Shown here one piece after another: positions 23,691 to 32,206 of a stretch of DNA of 64,000 bases. The DNA lies in assembly GCF_009828745.1 (NCBI RefSeq), contig NZ_WTSX01000005.1, forward strand, positions 1-64,000, read 5' to 3'. Position 1 is the first letter of the stretch. Every line of letters begins with the position of its first letter. The DNA is from Erysipelothrix anatis. Its GTDB lineage: Bacteria > Bacillota_I > Bacilli_A > Erysipelotrichales > Erysipelotrichaceae. The notes below the pieces were generated by a model, which searched no databases, was not told the origin of the DNA, and saw only the letters and a list, made by a program, of their open reading frames with translations. The translations under genes were made by a program, and so were the position numbers.

Positions 23691-24867
23691 ATTTTACCAA
23701 TTTTTGGAGCTCATCTTTAAACTCTTTTTGATTCCATAAGATAAGTTGGTTTATGCTATCATTCGATACATAGCGATATTTCTTCTCGATTGGGAGAACT
23801 AAAATTGTTCTAGTAACACTATGATTATCAAAACGATACTTTATTTCTTGTTTGCCAGGTCTACGCGTATTAACTGATGATTGACTTGGCTTCACTTGAT
23901 ACGTTACTGATTCTTTATCATAGCCCTTAGCAGTTACATTGTGCATTACATCAATGGTTTCATACTGCGATACCGTTAAATCCGGAGCCATGATTACCGG
24001 ATCACTTTTAAGTGAAACAACACTCAATGTTAAGCCTTTATCTTGAGGATACGATACAAAATTGCTTTGTACGAAAGCTATATTTTCATCACCTTCTACA
24101 ACCCGATTACGCAAACCATCACAGCTATCCAAACGAACACCCAGTTCGATTGCTTTTACCAGCCCGTTCGACCGGATACTCTTGATCTTCTTAAAAGAGG
24201 TATTGTGCATGTAAAAACTATCTCTTCCATAGTTTTGTGAGCATTTTCCATACTGAACAGTTGGTGTTTGAAAATTCAAATATGGTTTAGCTCTAGCAAC
24301 TACTGTGGGATGTATGATTTTAATATTTTGAAATCGAAAATTACTATTTAGTGTATATGATAACATTTTAGATTTGTGCGCTATGTCACTCTCGTTTAGA
24401 TAGTTGAGTCGACTCGAAAAACTTTCGTCTGTACTTGCTACATTCATATGAATTCGTATTGAGTAATTGTCAATTTTTAGTTTTGAAAGTGGAACTTCAA
24501 ATTTGAACCCAACATTTTCATAGTCGTAATTGCAATCCGTTTTATACTTGTCGAAAAAGTTACATTTAGGATATCCACGATATTCCATCAAATCCGTAAG
24601 TGAAATATTTTTAACGGTACCCGTTTCCCAGATTGAATGCATATTCCCTCTTAATTCCAATTTGAATGCATGTGTTTTTTCATTCAATAAGTGAGTACGA
24701 TTTCGCACTAATGCCCACCCTTCTATCACTAACCCTGTTTCATTCAATTGGATATTCGATACTTCATGCATAAAACTCTGACGTTCCGCTACAACTCTTA
24801 TCGAAATACAATGAATAAAAATGCAACAAACTAGCATGATAAAGATACTGTAGAATCGTTTCATCAC
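23689..24867 (-). CDS. Unknown secreted protein with N-terminal signal peptide
   Basis: A 392-residue protein that I do not recognise as a whole. Residues 1-27 form a signal peptide (MMKRFYSIFIMLVCCIFIHC start). Residues about 35-150 have a beta-rich pattern beginning IEGWALVRNR, like the GWA-type domain found in some cell-surface and polysaccharide-linked proteins. Near residues 305-355 is an Ig-like segment with VTYQVKPSQSSVN..RRPGKQEIKYRF, similar to cell-surface DUF5011-type modules where a Gly precedes a YxVxY strand. Six or more Cys in the exported part is unusual for a Gram-positive. No sortase motif or C-terminal membrane span is seen, so it may be released or N-anchored. Monocistronic. 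Confidence 0.7.
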   Translation of the reverse strand: MMKRFYSIFIMLVCCIFIHCISIRVVAERQSFMHEVSNIQLNETGLVIEGWALVRNRTHLLNEKTHAFKLELRGNMHSIWETGTVKNISLTDLMEYRGYPKCNFFDKYKTDCNYDYENVGFKFEVPLSKLKIDNYSIRIHMNVASTDESFSSRLNYLNESDIAHKSKMLSYTLNSNFRFQNIKIIHPTVVARAKPYLNFQTPTVQYGKCSQNYGRDSFYMHNTSFKKIKSIRSNGLVKAIELGVRLDSCDGLRNRVVEGDENIAFVQSNFVSYPQDKGLTLSVVSLKSDPVIMAPDLTVSQYETIDVMHNVTAKGYDKESVTYQVKPSQSSVNTRRPGKQEIKYRFDNHSVTRTILVLPIEKKYRYVSNDSINQLILWNQKEFKDELQKLVK

Positions 24868-24907
24868 ATCACCTCTATCTTAAATATGCTATCTACTCGC
24901 CTAATCA

Positions 24908-24934
24908 TAAAAAAACTAGCATGTTTATGCTAGT
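24908..24934 (-). terminator. Intrinsic terminator after yugP
   Basis: ACTAGCAT, loop of four, ATGCTAGT on the minus strand followed by seven T; the stem starts in the yugP stop codon. Confidence 0.88.
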
Positions 24935-25628
24935 CTTTTCTGCTATTAAAAATTGCGATGTATCTTAGCACCGACATTAATGTCGCTACTAAAGCTGCAA
25001 CATATGTTAATGCGGCTGCTGATAGCATTTTACGAGCTCCTGGAAGCTCATTTTGGGTCAAAATTGCTTGTTGATCTAAAATTTTCAAGGCTCTTGCAGA
25101 AGCATTGAACTCAACTGGCAGTGTAACCAACTGGAATGCAGCCATCAGTAATAATGCTCCAATTCCGACATAGAAAATCGTAGTATCTTGCGCAAAAATC
25201 CCAATCATGATTGCTATCATAGAAATACTGTTACCTGTAATTGCCAGAGGCAATAACTTGTTTCTCATTCCGATAAAAGCGTATGCTTCCGCATGTTGAA
25301 TAGCATGCCCGACTTCATGGGCTGCAACTGACACTGAAGCAATTGAATTATTTTTATATACATCTGGTGAAAGGGCTACAATTTTCTTAGTAGGATCATA
25401 ATGGTCACTTAAGACCCCTCCTTTTGATTGAACCACTTCAACATCTGTAATATTATTCAATTCGAGAATACGGCGTGCTACATCAGCACCTGTCATTGAT
25501 CCCATAGTTTTGACTTTACTATATTTGCTATAGTTAGATTTTACAAACATTTGTGCAACTAATGATAAAATTGCGGCAACTAGAATAAAACCCATACCTA
25601 CGGGATTAAAATAAAGATATGGCATCAT
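24930..25628 (-). CDS. yugP: Zinc metallopeptidase, YugP family
   Basis: A membrane metallopeptidase of 232 residues with HEVGH near residue 116 (SVAAHEVGHAIQHAE), the HExxH-type zinc site of the Zn_peptidase_2 family. Three or four hydrophobic spans surround the site (residues 6-26, 130-175, 205-228). Bacillus YugP is the namesake; its substrates are not known. It stands alone between its own terminator and the HU terminator. Confidence 0.88.
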   Translation of the reverse strand: MMPYLYFNPVGMGFILVAAILSLVAQMFVKSNYSKYSKVKTMGSMTGADVARRILELNNITDVEVVQSKGGVLSDHYDPTKKIVALSPDVYKNNSIASVSVAAHEVGHAIQHAEAYAFIGMRNKLLPLAITGNSISMIAIMIGIFAQDTTIFYVGIGALLLMAAFQLVTLPVEFNASARALKILDQQAILTQNELPGARKMLSAAALTYVAALVATLMSVLRYIAIFNSRKD

Positions 25629-25651
25629 AAATTAATCTCCAAATTTCTATT

Positions 25652-25675
25652 AATAAAAGAGGAGCATCGCTCCTC
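25652..25675 (-). terminator. Intrinsic terminator after hup
   Basis: GAGGAGC, loop GAT (minus strand), GCTCCTC, then TTTTATTA. Ends the gpsA-hup transcription unit ahead of yugP. Confidence 0.82.
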
Positions 25676-25684
25676 AATTAATTA

Positions 25685-25969
25685 TTATTTAACTGCGTCT
25701 TTTAATGCTTTTGCAGGTTTGAACCCTACACTGTATGAAGCTTCGATACGGATCTTTTCTTTTGTTTGTGGATTGAAACCATCACGTGCTGCGCGGTGAC
25801 GAACTTCAAATTTACCGAACCCTGCAAGATCAACTGTACCTTTTTCTTCTAAGACTTTTTTGACTTCATCTAAGAATGCATCAATAAACTCATTAGCTTG
25901 TTTCTTACTTACGTCTAGGTTTGTTGCAATTGCTTCCCCTAATAACTTTTTGTTGTATGTTTCACTCAT
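25685..25969 (-). CDS. hup: HU family DNA-binding protein
   Basis: The 94-residue nucleoid protein HU, which bends and compacts DNA as a dimer. The DNA-binding arm is visible as FGKFEVRHRAARDGFNPQTKEKIRIEAS, with the Pro that wedges into DNA in NPQT. The early segment ATNLDVSKKQANEFID forms the dimer helices. A TATAAT box with weak -35 lies in the 61-base gap after gpsA, so HU likely has its own promoter. Confidence 0.96.
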   Translation of the reverse strand: MSETYNKKLLGEAIATNLDVSKKQANEFIDAFLDEVKKVLEEKGTVDLAGFGKFEVRHRAARDGFNPQTKEKIRIEASYSVGFKPAKALKDAVK

Positions 25970-26030
25970 ATTGAAACCTCCATTTCATATTGAAATAATA
26001 TCATTATACTGCTTAAAACACAAGTTAAAG

Positions 26031-27023
26031 CTACTCTGCTTTTAAATCGCGTTGCATTAATTCACGAATTGCGGTGACTGGTTCTTTGCCTTCAAAGACG
26101 ACTTTATAGACCTCTTCTGTGATTGGCATCGATACATTCATTGATTTCGCCATATTATGGACAACTTTAGCCGCAAAAACACCCTCAACGGTCTTGTCAT
26201 TTGTGTCAAAAAATGCTTGGGCTGAGTTGTTTTTTCCAATCATAAACCCTGCTTGAAAATTTCGTGAATGTTGACTTGTAGCTGTTACAATCAAATCTCC
26301 AACCCCGCAAAGTCCTAAAAATGTCTCTGCTTCTCCACCCAATGCAACTCCAAAACGTGTCATTTCTGCAAGACCACGGGTCATTAATGCAGCACGAGCA
26401 TTATCCCCATAGTCTAATCCTTGCAAGCATCCACTTGCGATCGCAATGATATTTTTGATTGCCACACCAACCTGTGCACCAATCACATCATTATTAGTAT
26501 AGACACGGAAATAATCATTTGAAAAAAGATTCTGTACAAGCTCTGCAGCATCTTGATTTAAAGATACCGCATTAATTGTTGTCAAATCACGTAATACAAC
26601 TTCCTCAGCATGGGAAGGCCCAATCAGACTCACAACCCCAAGACGCTTTTCAGCATCAACCACTCGCTCAATAACATCAATTAAGAGCTCGTGAGTCTCG
26701 GGATGAAACCCTTTGGCAACATTAATGATTGTTACTGGTCTTGTTAATGTTTCATTCAAACGCTTCGAGACTTCTTCAACAGCACCTGTCGGTACTGCAA
26801 GTAATACGACATCGGCATTTACTACTTCTTCAAAATCTTGTGTTGCATCCAAAGATTCATTCAATTTAATACCTGGAAAATATGTTTCATTTTGGCTGTA
26901 CAAATGTATATCAACAACTTCATCCAGCTTACGCCCCCAGATGAGAACTTCATGTTGATTATCAGCAAGAACTTGTCCTAATGCGGTTCCCCAACTTCCT
27001 GAACCAATAATCCCAATTTTCAT
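26031..27023 (-). CDS. gpsA: Glycerol-3-phosphate dehydrogenase [NAD(P)+]
   Basis: GpsA reduces dihydroxyacetone phosphate to sn-glycerol-3-phosphate for phospholipid synthesis, supplying the PlsY substrate. The NAD(P)-binding GSGSWGTALG is at residues 7-16; AIKNIIAIASGCLQG holds the catalytic Lys, and GLCGVGDLIVTATSQHSRN is a family signature. Length 330 is normal. It overlaps der by one base, and the der-gpsA order is conserved in Firmicutes. Confidence 0.97.
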   Translation of the reverse strand: MKIGIIGSGSWGTALGQVLADNQHEVLIWGRKLDEVVDIHLYSQNETYFPGIKLNESLDATQDFEEVVNADVVLLAVPTGAVEEVSKRLNETLTRPVTIINVAKGFHPETHELLIDVIERVVDAEKRLGVVSLIGPSHAEEVVLRDLTTINAVSLNQDAAELVQNLFSNDYFRVYTNNDVIGAQVGVAIKNIIAIASGCLQGLDYGDNARAALMTRGLAEMTRFGVALGGEAETFLGLCGVGDLIVTATSQHSRNFQAGFMIGKNNSAQAFFDTNDKTVEGVFAAKVVHNMAKSMNVSMPITEEVYKVVFEGKEPVTAIRELMQRDLKAE

Positions 27024-28333
27024 TACGCTCCTCGCTTCCTGACTAAAATACGAATCGGCGTACCATCAAAGTTAAACGCACGACGTAAAGCATTTTCTAG
27101 ATAACGTTTGTATGAGAAATGTAATAACTCTGGATCGTTTACAAACACGACAAACGTTGGTGGTGCTGTAGCAACCTGTGATGTATATAGAATTTTTAAA
27201 CGTTTTCCATGGTGTGATGGAGGTGGCGTTAAACGAATTGCATCTTGAATAACTTCATTAAGAACGCTTGTTCCTATACGGCGTTTACTATTTTCATACG
27301 CTTGATCAATAAGGGGAAGCAAAGTATGAACACGCTTTTTGGTTAGAGCCGATACGAACGCAATCGGCGCATATGAAAGATACAAGAATTCACCAGCAAC
27401 TTGCTTACGCACATCATCCATCAATGTTTCTTCTTTATCAACTGTATCCCATTTGTTATAAACGATAATGATAGGTTTTCCTGCATCGTGCGCAAAACCA
27501 ACAACGTGCTTATCTTGAGCACGAATTCCTTGCTCTCCATCCAACACAAATAAAACCACATCTGATCGTTCAATGGCACTCATCGCACGTAAGACTGAAT
27601 ACTTTTCAACGTCTTCGTATACTTTACCACGCTTACGAATTCCTGCTGTATCAATAACGACATAATCTTTATCGTGAAATCTAAACGGTGTATCAACTGC
27701 ATCACGAGTTGTTCCTTCAATATTAGAAACAATTACACGTTCTTGATTAAGCATTGCATTCACAAGTGAACTCTTCCCTACATTCGGACGACCAATGATT
27801 GAAAATTTCAATTCATCTTCATACATTGTCAGACCCTTTTCAGGGAGTTTTCGAATAATCGTATCAAGTAAGTCCCCAACACCAATTCCATGCAAACTAC
27901 TTACTGCCATTGGCTCATCATAGCCAAGTGCATAGAATTCATAAATATCTGCTTGAAATTGAATATCATCAACTTTATTGACCGCTACAATAACAGGTTT
28001 ATTCGTTTCACGTAATAGGCGGGCAATATGCTGGTCATCATTAGTCAGACCTTCCATTCCACTAACAACAAAAACAATTACATCTGCTTCATCAATAGCG
28101 ATATCGACTTGCATTTGAATTTCATCCGCGAATGCTTGTCCCTCGATTTGAATTCCACCTGTATCAATAAATCTTAAATCTTTAGTTAACCATGTTGCTT
28201 TTCCGTATAAGCGGTCACGTGTGACTCCTGCTTCATCGTGAACGATTGATAATCGCTCACCCATGATACGGTTGAACAATGAGGATTTCCCTACATTTGG
28301 GCGACCAACGATCGCAACAACTCCATCTATCAT
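27023..28333 (-). CDS. der: Ribosome-associated GTPase Der (EngA)
   Basis: An essential double-GTPase needed for 50S subunit maturation. Two complete G domains are seen, each with GRPNVGKSS (first near residue 10, second near 183), DTGG or DTAG and NKxD (NKVD, NKWD), followed by a KH-like C-terminal domain ending in PIRILVRKRGA. Length 436 is normal. It sits 5 bases after cmk. Confidence 0.97.
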   Translation of the reverse strand: MIDGVVAIVGRPNVGKSSLFNRIMGERLSIVHDEAGVTRDRLYGKATWLTKDLRFIDTGGIQIEGQAFADEIQMQVDIAIDEADVIVFVVSGMEGLTNDDQHIARLLRETNKPVIVAVNKVDDIQFQADIYEFYALGYDEPMAVSSLHGIGVGDLLDTIIRKLPEKGLTMYEDELKFSIIGRPNVGKSSLVNAMLNQERVIVSNIEGTTRDAVDTPFRFHDKDYVVIDTAGIRKRGKVYEDVEKYSVLRAMSAIERSDVVLFVLDGEQGIRAQDKHVVGFAHDAGKPIIIVYNKWDTVDKEETLMDDVRKQVAGEFLYLSYAPIAFVSALTKKRVHTLLPLIDQAYENSKRRIGTSVLNEVIQDAIRLTPPPSHHGKRLKILYTSQVATAPPTFVVFVNDPELLHFSYKRYLENALRRAFNFDGTPIRILVRKRGA

Positions 28334-28338
28334 TTTTA

Positions 28339-28989
28339 CTACCTACTCTCTATATATTTCTTAATTAACGCTACAATTTCATCAACACTGAGATAGGTTG
28401 TATCAATTTCAATTGCATCTTCAACTTTGATTAATGGTGATTCTTCTCGATTCATATCACGATAATCTCGATCCACTAATTCTTTGTATAAGGTATCGAA
28501 TTCTACATCGAATCCTTTTTTGGTTAATTCTTCAAATCGACGCTGAGCACGTACAGTAACATCCGCAGTTTGAAAAATTTTAATCTCAGCATCTGGAAGT
28601 ACAACGGAGGTTATATCTCGACCATCCATCACAAACCCCTTCTTTTCAGCCATTTTACGTTGTTTTGCAACGAGCAGCTCACGTATTCTTGCAAATTTTG
28701 ATACTTTTGAAGCACCTTGAGATACTTCATCAGTACGAATATTATTGCTTACGTCCTCGCCATTCACAAAGATAGAACCTTCTGGCGAAAGTTCTATTTC
28801 TGTTTTCATAGCAACCTCAAAGCAAGCTACTTCATCCTCGAGATCCACGTTTTGTCTAATACACTCATATGCTACTGCACGATACATCGCACCAGTGTCA
28901 ATATGTGTATATCCTAAATCTTTTGCTAACCGCTTTGCGATCGTACTTTTTCCCGATGCACTCGGCCCATCAATTGCTATATTAATCAC
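28339..28989 (-). CDS. cmk: Cytidylate kinase
   Basis: Phosphorylates CMP and dCMP with ATP. The P-loop IDGPSASGKST is at residues 5-15, the DTGAMYR substrate loop near residue 33 and VMDGRDITSVV near 120. Length 216 is normal. The start is GTG behind GAGGTGA. The cmk-der-gpsA-hup order matches other Firmicutes; the rpsA-like gene often next to cmk is missing here and its place is taken by an unknown acidic membrane protein. Confidence 0.96.
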   Translation of the reverse strand: MINIAIDGPSASGKSTIAKRLAKDLGYTHIDTGAMYRAVAYECIRQNVDLEDEVACFEVAMKTEIELSPEGSIFVNGEDVSNNIRTDEVSQGASKVSKFARIRELLVAKQRKMAEKKGFVMDGRDITSVVLPDAEIKIFQTADVTVRAQRRFEELTKKGFDVEFDTLYKELVDRDYRDMNREESPLIKVEDAIEIDTTYLSVDEIVALIKKYIESR

Positions 28990-29003
28990 TTTTTCACCTC
29001 TAA

Positions 29004-29927
29004 TTATACTTTTTGAATCAATATTAAAATAATAACAACAAAAATAGCTAAGACAAGAAGTGAAATAACGACATTCATCATACGATTCGTTTTAACCATT
29101 GTATCACTGATTTCCTCAATATGACGTTCTTGATCTATAATTTTGTGTTGTAACGTTTGTGTTTGGTCTAATAATTCTCGTTTGAATTTTTCTGAGTCAA
29201 AATTAAATGATCCAACCTCATCTAAGTTCTCTTCATATTTATCGTCTAACATATCGATATCCAATTCAACAACTTCATCAATTGGTGCAACATCAACATA
29301 ATCATCTTGAGATACTTCGACAGCAGGCTCCGCTTCAGTTTCTTGAGTTTGTGTTTTAGCCACTTGAGTATCCGCAGGAGTATCAACATCTTGCGCCATC
29401 TCATGAACGGCCATTGAAATTGTTTTTTCTAAATCTGGAACACTATGTTCGTCTTGAAGCGAATCAACACGGAAAACACGAGTTTCTTCAAGTATGTTAG
29501 CATCCGCTTTTAGACTTGGATCAATTTCATTGATAACCGATTGCATAATGTCTGGGTTGATTTTTTGAATTGTTTCAGCATCAATATCAAGTTCTTTAAA
29601 GATATTGGACTGTGTATTGCCTTCATCACGATACCCTTTTTTAACATTGTACTCTTTAACTTCATTCAAAAACTCTTTTAAATATGTATTCTCAAATGTG
29701 TCAAATGTGTTGGGTTCAACTGGTTCACTTTGTGATGGAATATGTTGGCGCGCCCGAGTTGGTTCATGGTCGACTTTGGGTTCGTTTTCATCCATTTTTC
29801 TAAACTGATCATCAATTTGATTTAATCGATTAGCAAATTGTGAAAGATTTGAATTTTCGATTCCACTCTCTGCATTTGAAGACAATGCCTCATGTAGTGC
29901 TTGATTTTTTTGAACGCGAGATTTCAT
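29004..29927 (-). CDS. Unknown acidic tail-anchored membrane protein
   Basis: A 307-residue protein I cannot assign. Residues 1 to about 280 are very acidic and low in complexity, with many Asp, Glu and Gln and an EEN/PVE/TQETE-rich middle, probably disordered. A short coiled coil follows (LLDQTQTLQHKIIDQERHIEE), and a single hydrophobic span at about residues 286-304 ends four residues from the C-terminus, so it would be anchored by its tail with the bulk in the cytoplasm. It begins the cmk-der-gpsA run, 14 bases before cmk, with SD AAAGGAG. A cell-envelope or division scaffold role is possible but unproven. Confidence 0.7.
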   Translation of the reverse strand: MKSRVQKNQALHEALSSNAESGIENSNLSQFANRLNQIDDQFRKMDENEPKVDHEPTRARQHIPSQSEPVEPNTFDTFENTYLKEFLNEVKEYNVKKGYRDEGNTQSNIFKELDIDAETIQKINPDIMQSVINEIDPSLKADANILEETRVFRVDSLQDEHSVPDLEKTISMAVHEMAQDVDTPADTQVAKTQTQETEAEPAVEVSQDDYVDVAPIDEVVELDIDMLDDKYEENLDEVGSFNFDSEKFKRELLDQTQTLQHKIIDQERHIEEISDTMVKTNRMMNVVISLLVLAIFVVIILILIQKV

Positions 29928-30024
29928 GACAATATCACTCCTTTGATAAATTATAGCATATTAAAAGTCACTAATGATTGGATTAGTTACATAAGTTATT
30001 TTAATTGCTTCATGACCTTTATCT

Positions 30025-30032
30025 ATTATAAC
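30025..30032 (-). promoter_or_regulatory. Extended -10 promoter candidate for the cmk operon
   Basis: The minus strand reads TGTTATAAT (plus 30025-30033 region), an extended -10 box about 95 bases ahead of the acidic membrane protein gene. The -35 match is weak. Confidence 0.45.
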
Positions 30033-30052
30033 AAATTTTTCCTTGCATTCAT

Positions 30053-30073
30053 AAAAAAAAGGACCGGAGTCCT
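30053..30073 (-). terminator. Intrinsic terminator after ribU
   Basis: AGGAC, 4-base loop, GTCCT, followed on the minus strand by eight T; it overlaps the ribU stop codon. Confidence 0.85.
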
Positions 30074-30593
30074 ATTGAATTCTTTTTAGTGTTGGTTTAA
30101 TAAGCATAAATAAGACCATAAGTATGGTACCTTTAACGATATTGAATGGTAAGTAAACGGCATTTAGTATGTCCCATGCATTCGATTGGTCTAACCCATA
30201 CAAAGGAAATGTTACGTAATAGTTGAACACGTTCATTATTAGAGAAACGCCGACGACAGAAACAATCGTGAGTATCCCATTCTTGAATTTACGATCGGTT
30301 TTAATGAACACTACTGGAAGCATGAGTAATACCGAAAATCCAAAGTTTGCAAGTTCTCCAGCAATATTGCCATCACTTGAAATTGTTAGAAAGTGAACTA
30401 AATTTTTCAATAGCGCAATCATAAAACCTGCAAGTGGTCCCATTAACCACGCGCCAATTAAGACCGGTACATCGCTCAAATCAACTTTTAATGGCGATCC
30501 AGGTATAACCCTAAATTCAAAATAGTAAAATATCACCGACATTGCTGTAAGTATTGATATCTTCACCATAATTCGAGTGCTTAATTTTTTCAT
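30072..30593 (-). CDS. ribU: Riboflavin ECF transporter substrate-binding component RibU
   Basis: The S component that binds riboflavin and works with the shared EcfAAT module (not encoded here). 173 residues from ATG at 30593 (MKKLSTRIM) after AAGGAGG. Six membrane spans are likely; the family segment FEFRVIPGSPLKVDLSDVPVLIGAWLMGP is clear. An upstream in-frame extension enters the riboswitch and is rejected. The FMN riboswitch ahead of it supports riboflavin as substrate. Confidence 0.95.
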   Translation of the reverse strand: MKKLSTRIMVKISILTAMSVIFYYFEFRVIPGSPLKVDLSDVPVLIGAWLMGPLAGFMIALLKNLVHFLTISSDGNIAGELANFGFSVLLMLPVVFIKTDRKFKNGILTIVSVVGVSLIMNVFNYYVTFPLYGLDQSNAWDILNAVYLPFNIVKGTILMVLFMLIKPTLKRIQ

Positions 30594-30643
30594 TTTTGTC
30601 CTCCTTGTGAAAAAATAAGACTCAAGGCGACATGAAAAAACAA

Positions 30644-30752
30644 CTTCTTTCATCCAGACTATACTGTCGCCATTGGAATTTCACCAATTCAACCATCATT
30701 GATGGGTCGCGGGGTCTACCGCCGGTCGGGAATTTCACCCTGCCCTGAAGTA
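30644..30752 (-). promoter_or_regulatory. FMN riboswitch (RFN element) of ribU
   Basis: On the minus strand the conserved RFN blocks are all present: TTCAGGGCAGGGTGAAATTCC, CGACCGGCGGTA, GGTGAAATTCC and GTCTGGATGAAAGAAG. Downstream, TGTCGCC can pair with GGCGACA inside the aptamer, and CCTTG can pair with the CAAGG of the ribU SD (AAGGAGG). That suggests control of translation, with a T-rich stretch between them that could also allow termination. FMN would shut off riboflavin uptake. Confidence 0.95.
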
Positions 30753-30759
30753 CATTGTA

Positions 30760-30788
30760 ATTATATGAACTCAGTACTTATTTGTCTA
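30760..30788 (-). promoter_or_regulatory. Promoter of the FMN riboswitch/ribU unit
   Basis: TAGACA (plus 30783-30788), 17 bases, TATAAT (plus 30760-30765) on the minus strand, just ahead of the RFN element. Confidence 0.75.
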
Positions 30789-30840
30789 CACTTATACTCT
30801 TTCTGACGTTATGATTTGTGATAATTATTTACAAATATAA

Positions 30841-30877
30841 AAAAAGACCTTTATCTATGTGTAATAAAGGTCTTTTT
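30841..30877. terminator. Terminator after efp
   Basis: AAAAAGACCTTTA, 11-base loop, TAAAGGTCTTTTT. It ends the comG-efp transcript, and its symmetry allows function on either strand. Confidence 0.88.
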
Positions 30878-30884
30878 TAATTAA

Positions 30885-31442
30885 TTATGCACGTCCTGAG
30901 TATTTTCCGTCAGAAGTATTTACAACAACAACTTCACCTTCGCTAATGAATAAAGGAACACGGATTTCATATCCTGTTTCAAGTACTGCATTTTTTTGCG
31001 CGTTTGTAGCTGTATCGCCTTTAACCGCTGGTTCTGCTTGTGTAATTGTAAGCGCAATTTTTTCTGGAAGTGTAACTCCTAGAATTTCACTTTCATAAAC
31101 TACAACTGTTACTTCTGAATTTTCTTTCATAAAATTCAATTCCCACTCAAGACGAGCTTTATCGATTTCTATTTGTTCATATGTTTCATTGTCCATGAAC
31201 ACGATCATCTCACCAGCATCGTACAGATATTGCATTGGTCGTTTTTCAACGTGAGCTTGCTCAATCTTGTCTCCTCCGATGAAGCTGAGTTCAGTTACTG
31301 AACCTGTACGCATATTACGTACTTTTGCTTTAATAATCATTTGACGTTGTGCTGTTTTATTGTGTGATGTATCAATAACTACATAAAGATTGCCTTCATG
31401 TAAAATTGACATTCCAGAACGTAAGTCGTTTGATGAAATCAT
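30885..31442 (-). CDS. efp: Elongation factor P
   Basis: EF-P enters stalled ribosomes and promotes peptide bond formation at polyproline. The 185-residue protein has the three beta-barrel domains; the tip of domain I reads DTSHNKTAQRQ, so the modified residue would be Lys in HNKT. The C-terminal signature GEVVVVNTSDGKYSGRA is complete. It follows comGG by 2 bases, so it may be co-transcribed with the pilus operon, though its expression must be wider. SD GAGGAA. Confidence 0.96.
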   Translation of the reverse strand: MISSNDLRSGMSILHEGNLYVVIDTSHNKTAQRQMIIKAKVRNMRTGSVTELSFIGGDKIEQAHVEKRPMQYLYDAGEMIVFMDNETYEQIEIDKARLEWELNFMKENSEVTVVVYESEILGVTLPEKIALTITQAEPAVKGDTATNAQKNAVLETGYEIRVPLFISEGEVVVVNTSDGKYSGRA

Positions 31443-31444
31443 AA

Positions 31445-31804
31445 TTATTCCTCCGTTATGTAAAGTTTGAAACTTTCGTCTTTCATTATAGCATACTCTA
31501 ATCTATATGGGATAACTCCATTTATATTTATATAGATTTTATCTTCAATTTTTTCAGCAGAAACCTGGTTTCCACTATCCTCATATGCGGTACTTTCGGG
31601 ATTTTTTCTAAAATAATTAAAGACTGTTCTTTCTATATTTAGACGTTTTTCAATCTTTTCCATATAGCTTACAGTTTCATAATACTCTTTGGATATAGAA
31701 ACTTCCCGTTTAATCCAGAAACAAATAACTGTCAAAAATATAAGACTATGTATTAAAATCATGCCACGTTGATATCGCTTCACATTTATCTTTTGTACAT
31801 ACAT
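31445..31804 (-). CDS. comGG: ComGG-like pseudopilin
   Basis: A 119-residue protein in the comGG position. It begins with a basic leader ending in QRG14 followed by a hydrophobic stretch MILIHSLIFLTVICFW, the pattern of a prepilin-peptidase substrate, but position +5 has His in place of Glu. The rest is hydrophilic with no known domain. It starts inside comGF with an overlap of about 59 bases. It would be a minor pseudopilin of the DNA-uptake pilus. Confidence 0.65.
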   Translation of the reverse strand: MYVQKINVKRYQRGMILIHSLIFLTVICFWIKREVSISKEYYETVSYMEKIEKRLNIERTVFNYFRKNPESTAYEDSGNQVSAEKIEDKIYININGVIPYRLEYAIMKDESFKLYITEE

Positions 31805-32147
31805 TCATAAGACTCCTATCAATTTGACATGTTGTTACTTCATCAATTAAAATTTCATATCCCGGTTCTTTGACTACCCGTGAATCCTTGCATGAAATAC
31901 CAAATTGTTTCTCATCAAAAGAAAAAAATATGGTGCCATTCTCGGTATTAACATTGGCTGCACGGTTTAAAAGTTGCGTAAGCTGTAGTTTAAATACTGA
32001 AATCGGGTAAATTGTTGGACGGTGAATTTTCACCATTAATATGAGGATTTGATGAATCAATATGGTAATAAGTCCCCACACTGTAAAACTTATCATGCAC
32101 TCAACTAACGTGAAACCAGCTTGAAAACATCGACGACTAACTTGAAT
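31746..32147 (-). CDS. comGF: ComGF-like pseudopilin with apparent ATT start
   Basis: The first in-frame ATG (32096) lies inside the signal region. Reading upstream in frame gives S-R-R-C-F-Q-A-G-F-T-L-V-E-C, an ideal prepilin leader (RR, then AG|FTLVE). No ATG, GTG or TTG exists between 32096 and the in-frame stop near 32200. The only initiator-like codon with a ribosome-binding site is ATT at 32147, 4 bases after GGAGG. With that start the protein has 133 residues and includes paired Cys residues typical of ComGF. A sequencing error or translational coupling from the overlapping comGE-like frame are alternatives. Minor pseudopilin role is inferred from position. Confidence 0.65.
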   Translation of the reverse strand: MQVSRRCFQAGFTLVECMISFTVWGLITILIHQILILMVKIHRPTIYPISVFKLQLTQLLNRAANVNTENGTIFFSFDEKQFGISCKDSRVVKEPGYEILIDEVTTCQIDRSLMNVCTKDKCEAISTWHDFNT

Positions 32148-32206
32148 GCACCTCCAACTATCAAAATTGCCAAAAGAAGCTCCACCATTAAGTATCCTTT
32201 ATACAC
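32105..32206 (-). CDS. Miniature ComGE-like prepilin peptide
   Basis: A 33-codon frame between comGD and comGF. With the GTG at 32206 it reads M-Y-K-G followed by YLMVELLLAILIVGG, which has the class III leader features (G, then E at +5, then a hydrophobic helix) and stops soon after the helix. A second start, ATG at 32188, has a better SD (AAAGGA) but loses the G cleavage site. ComGE in Bacillus is over 100 residues, so this is either a remnant or a very small membrane peptide. Its stop codon is inside comGF. Confidence 0.45.
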   Translation of the reverse strand: MYKGYLMVELLLAILIVGGAFKLVVDVFKLVSR

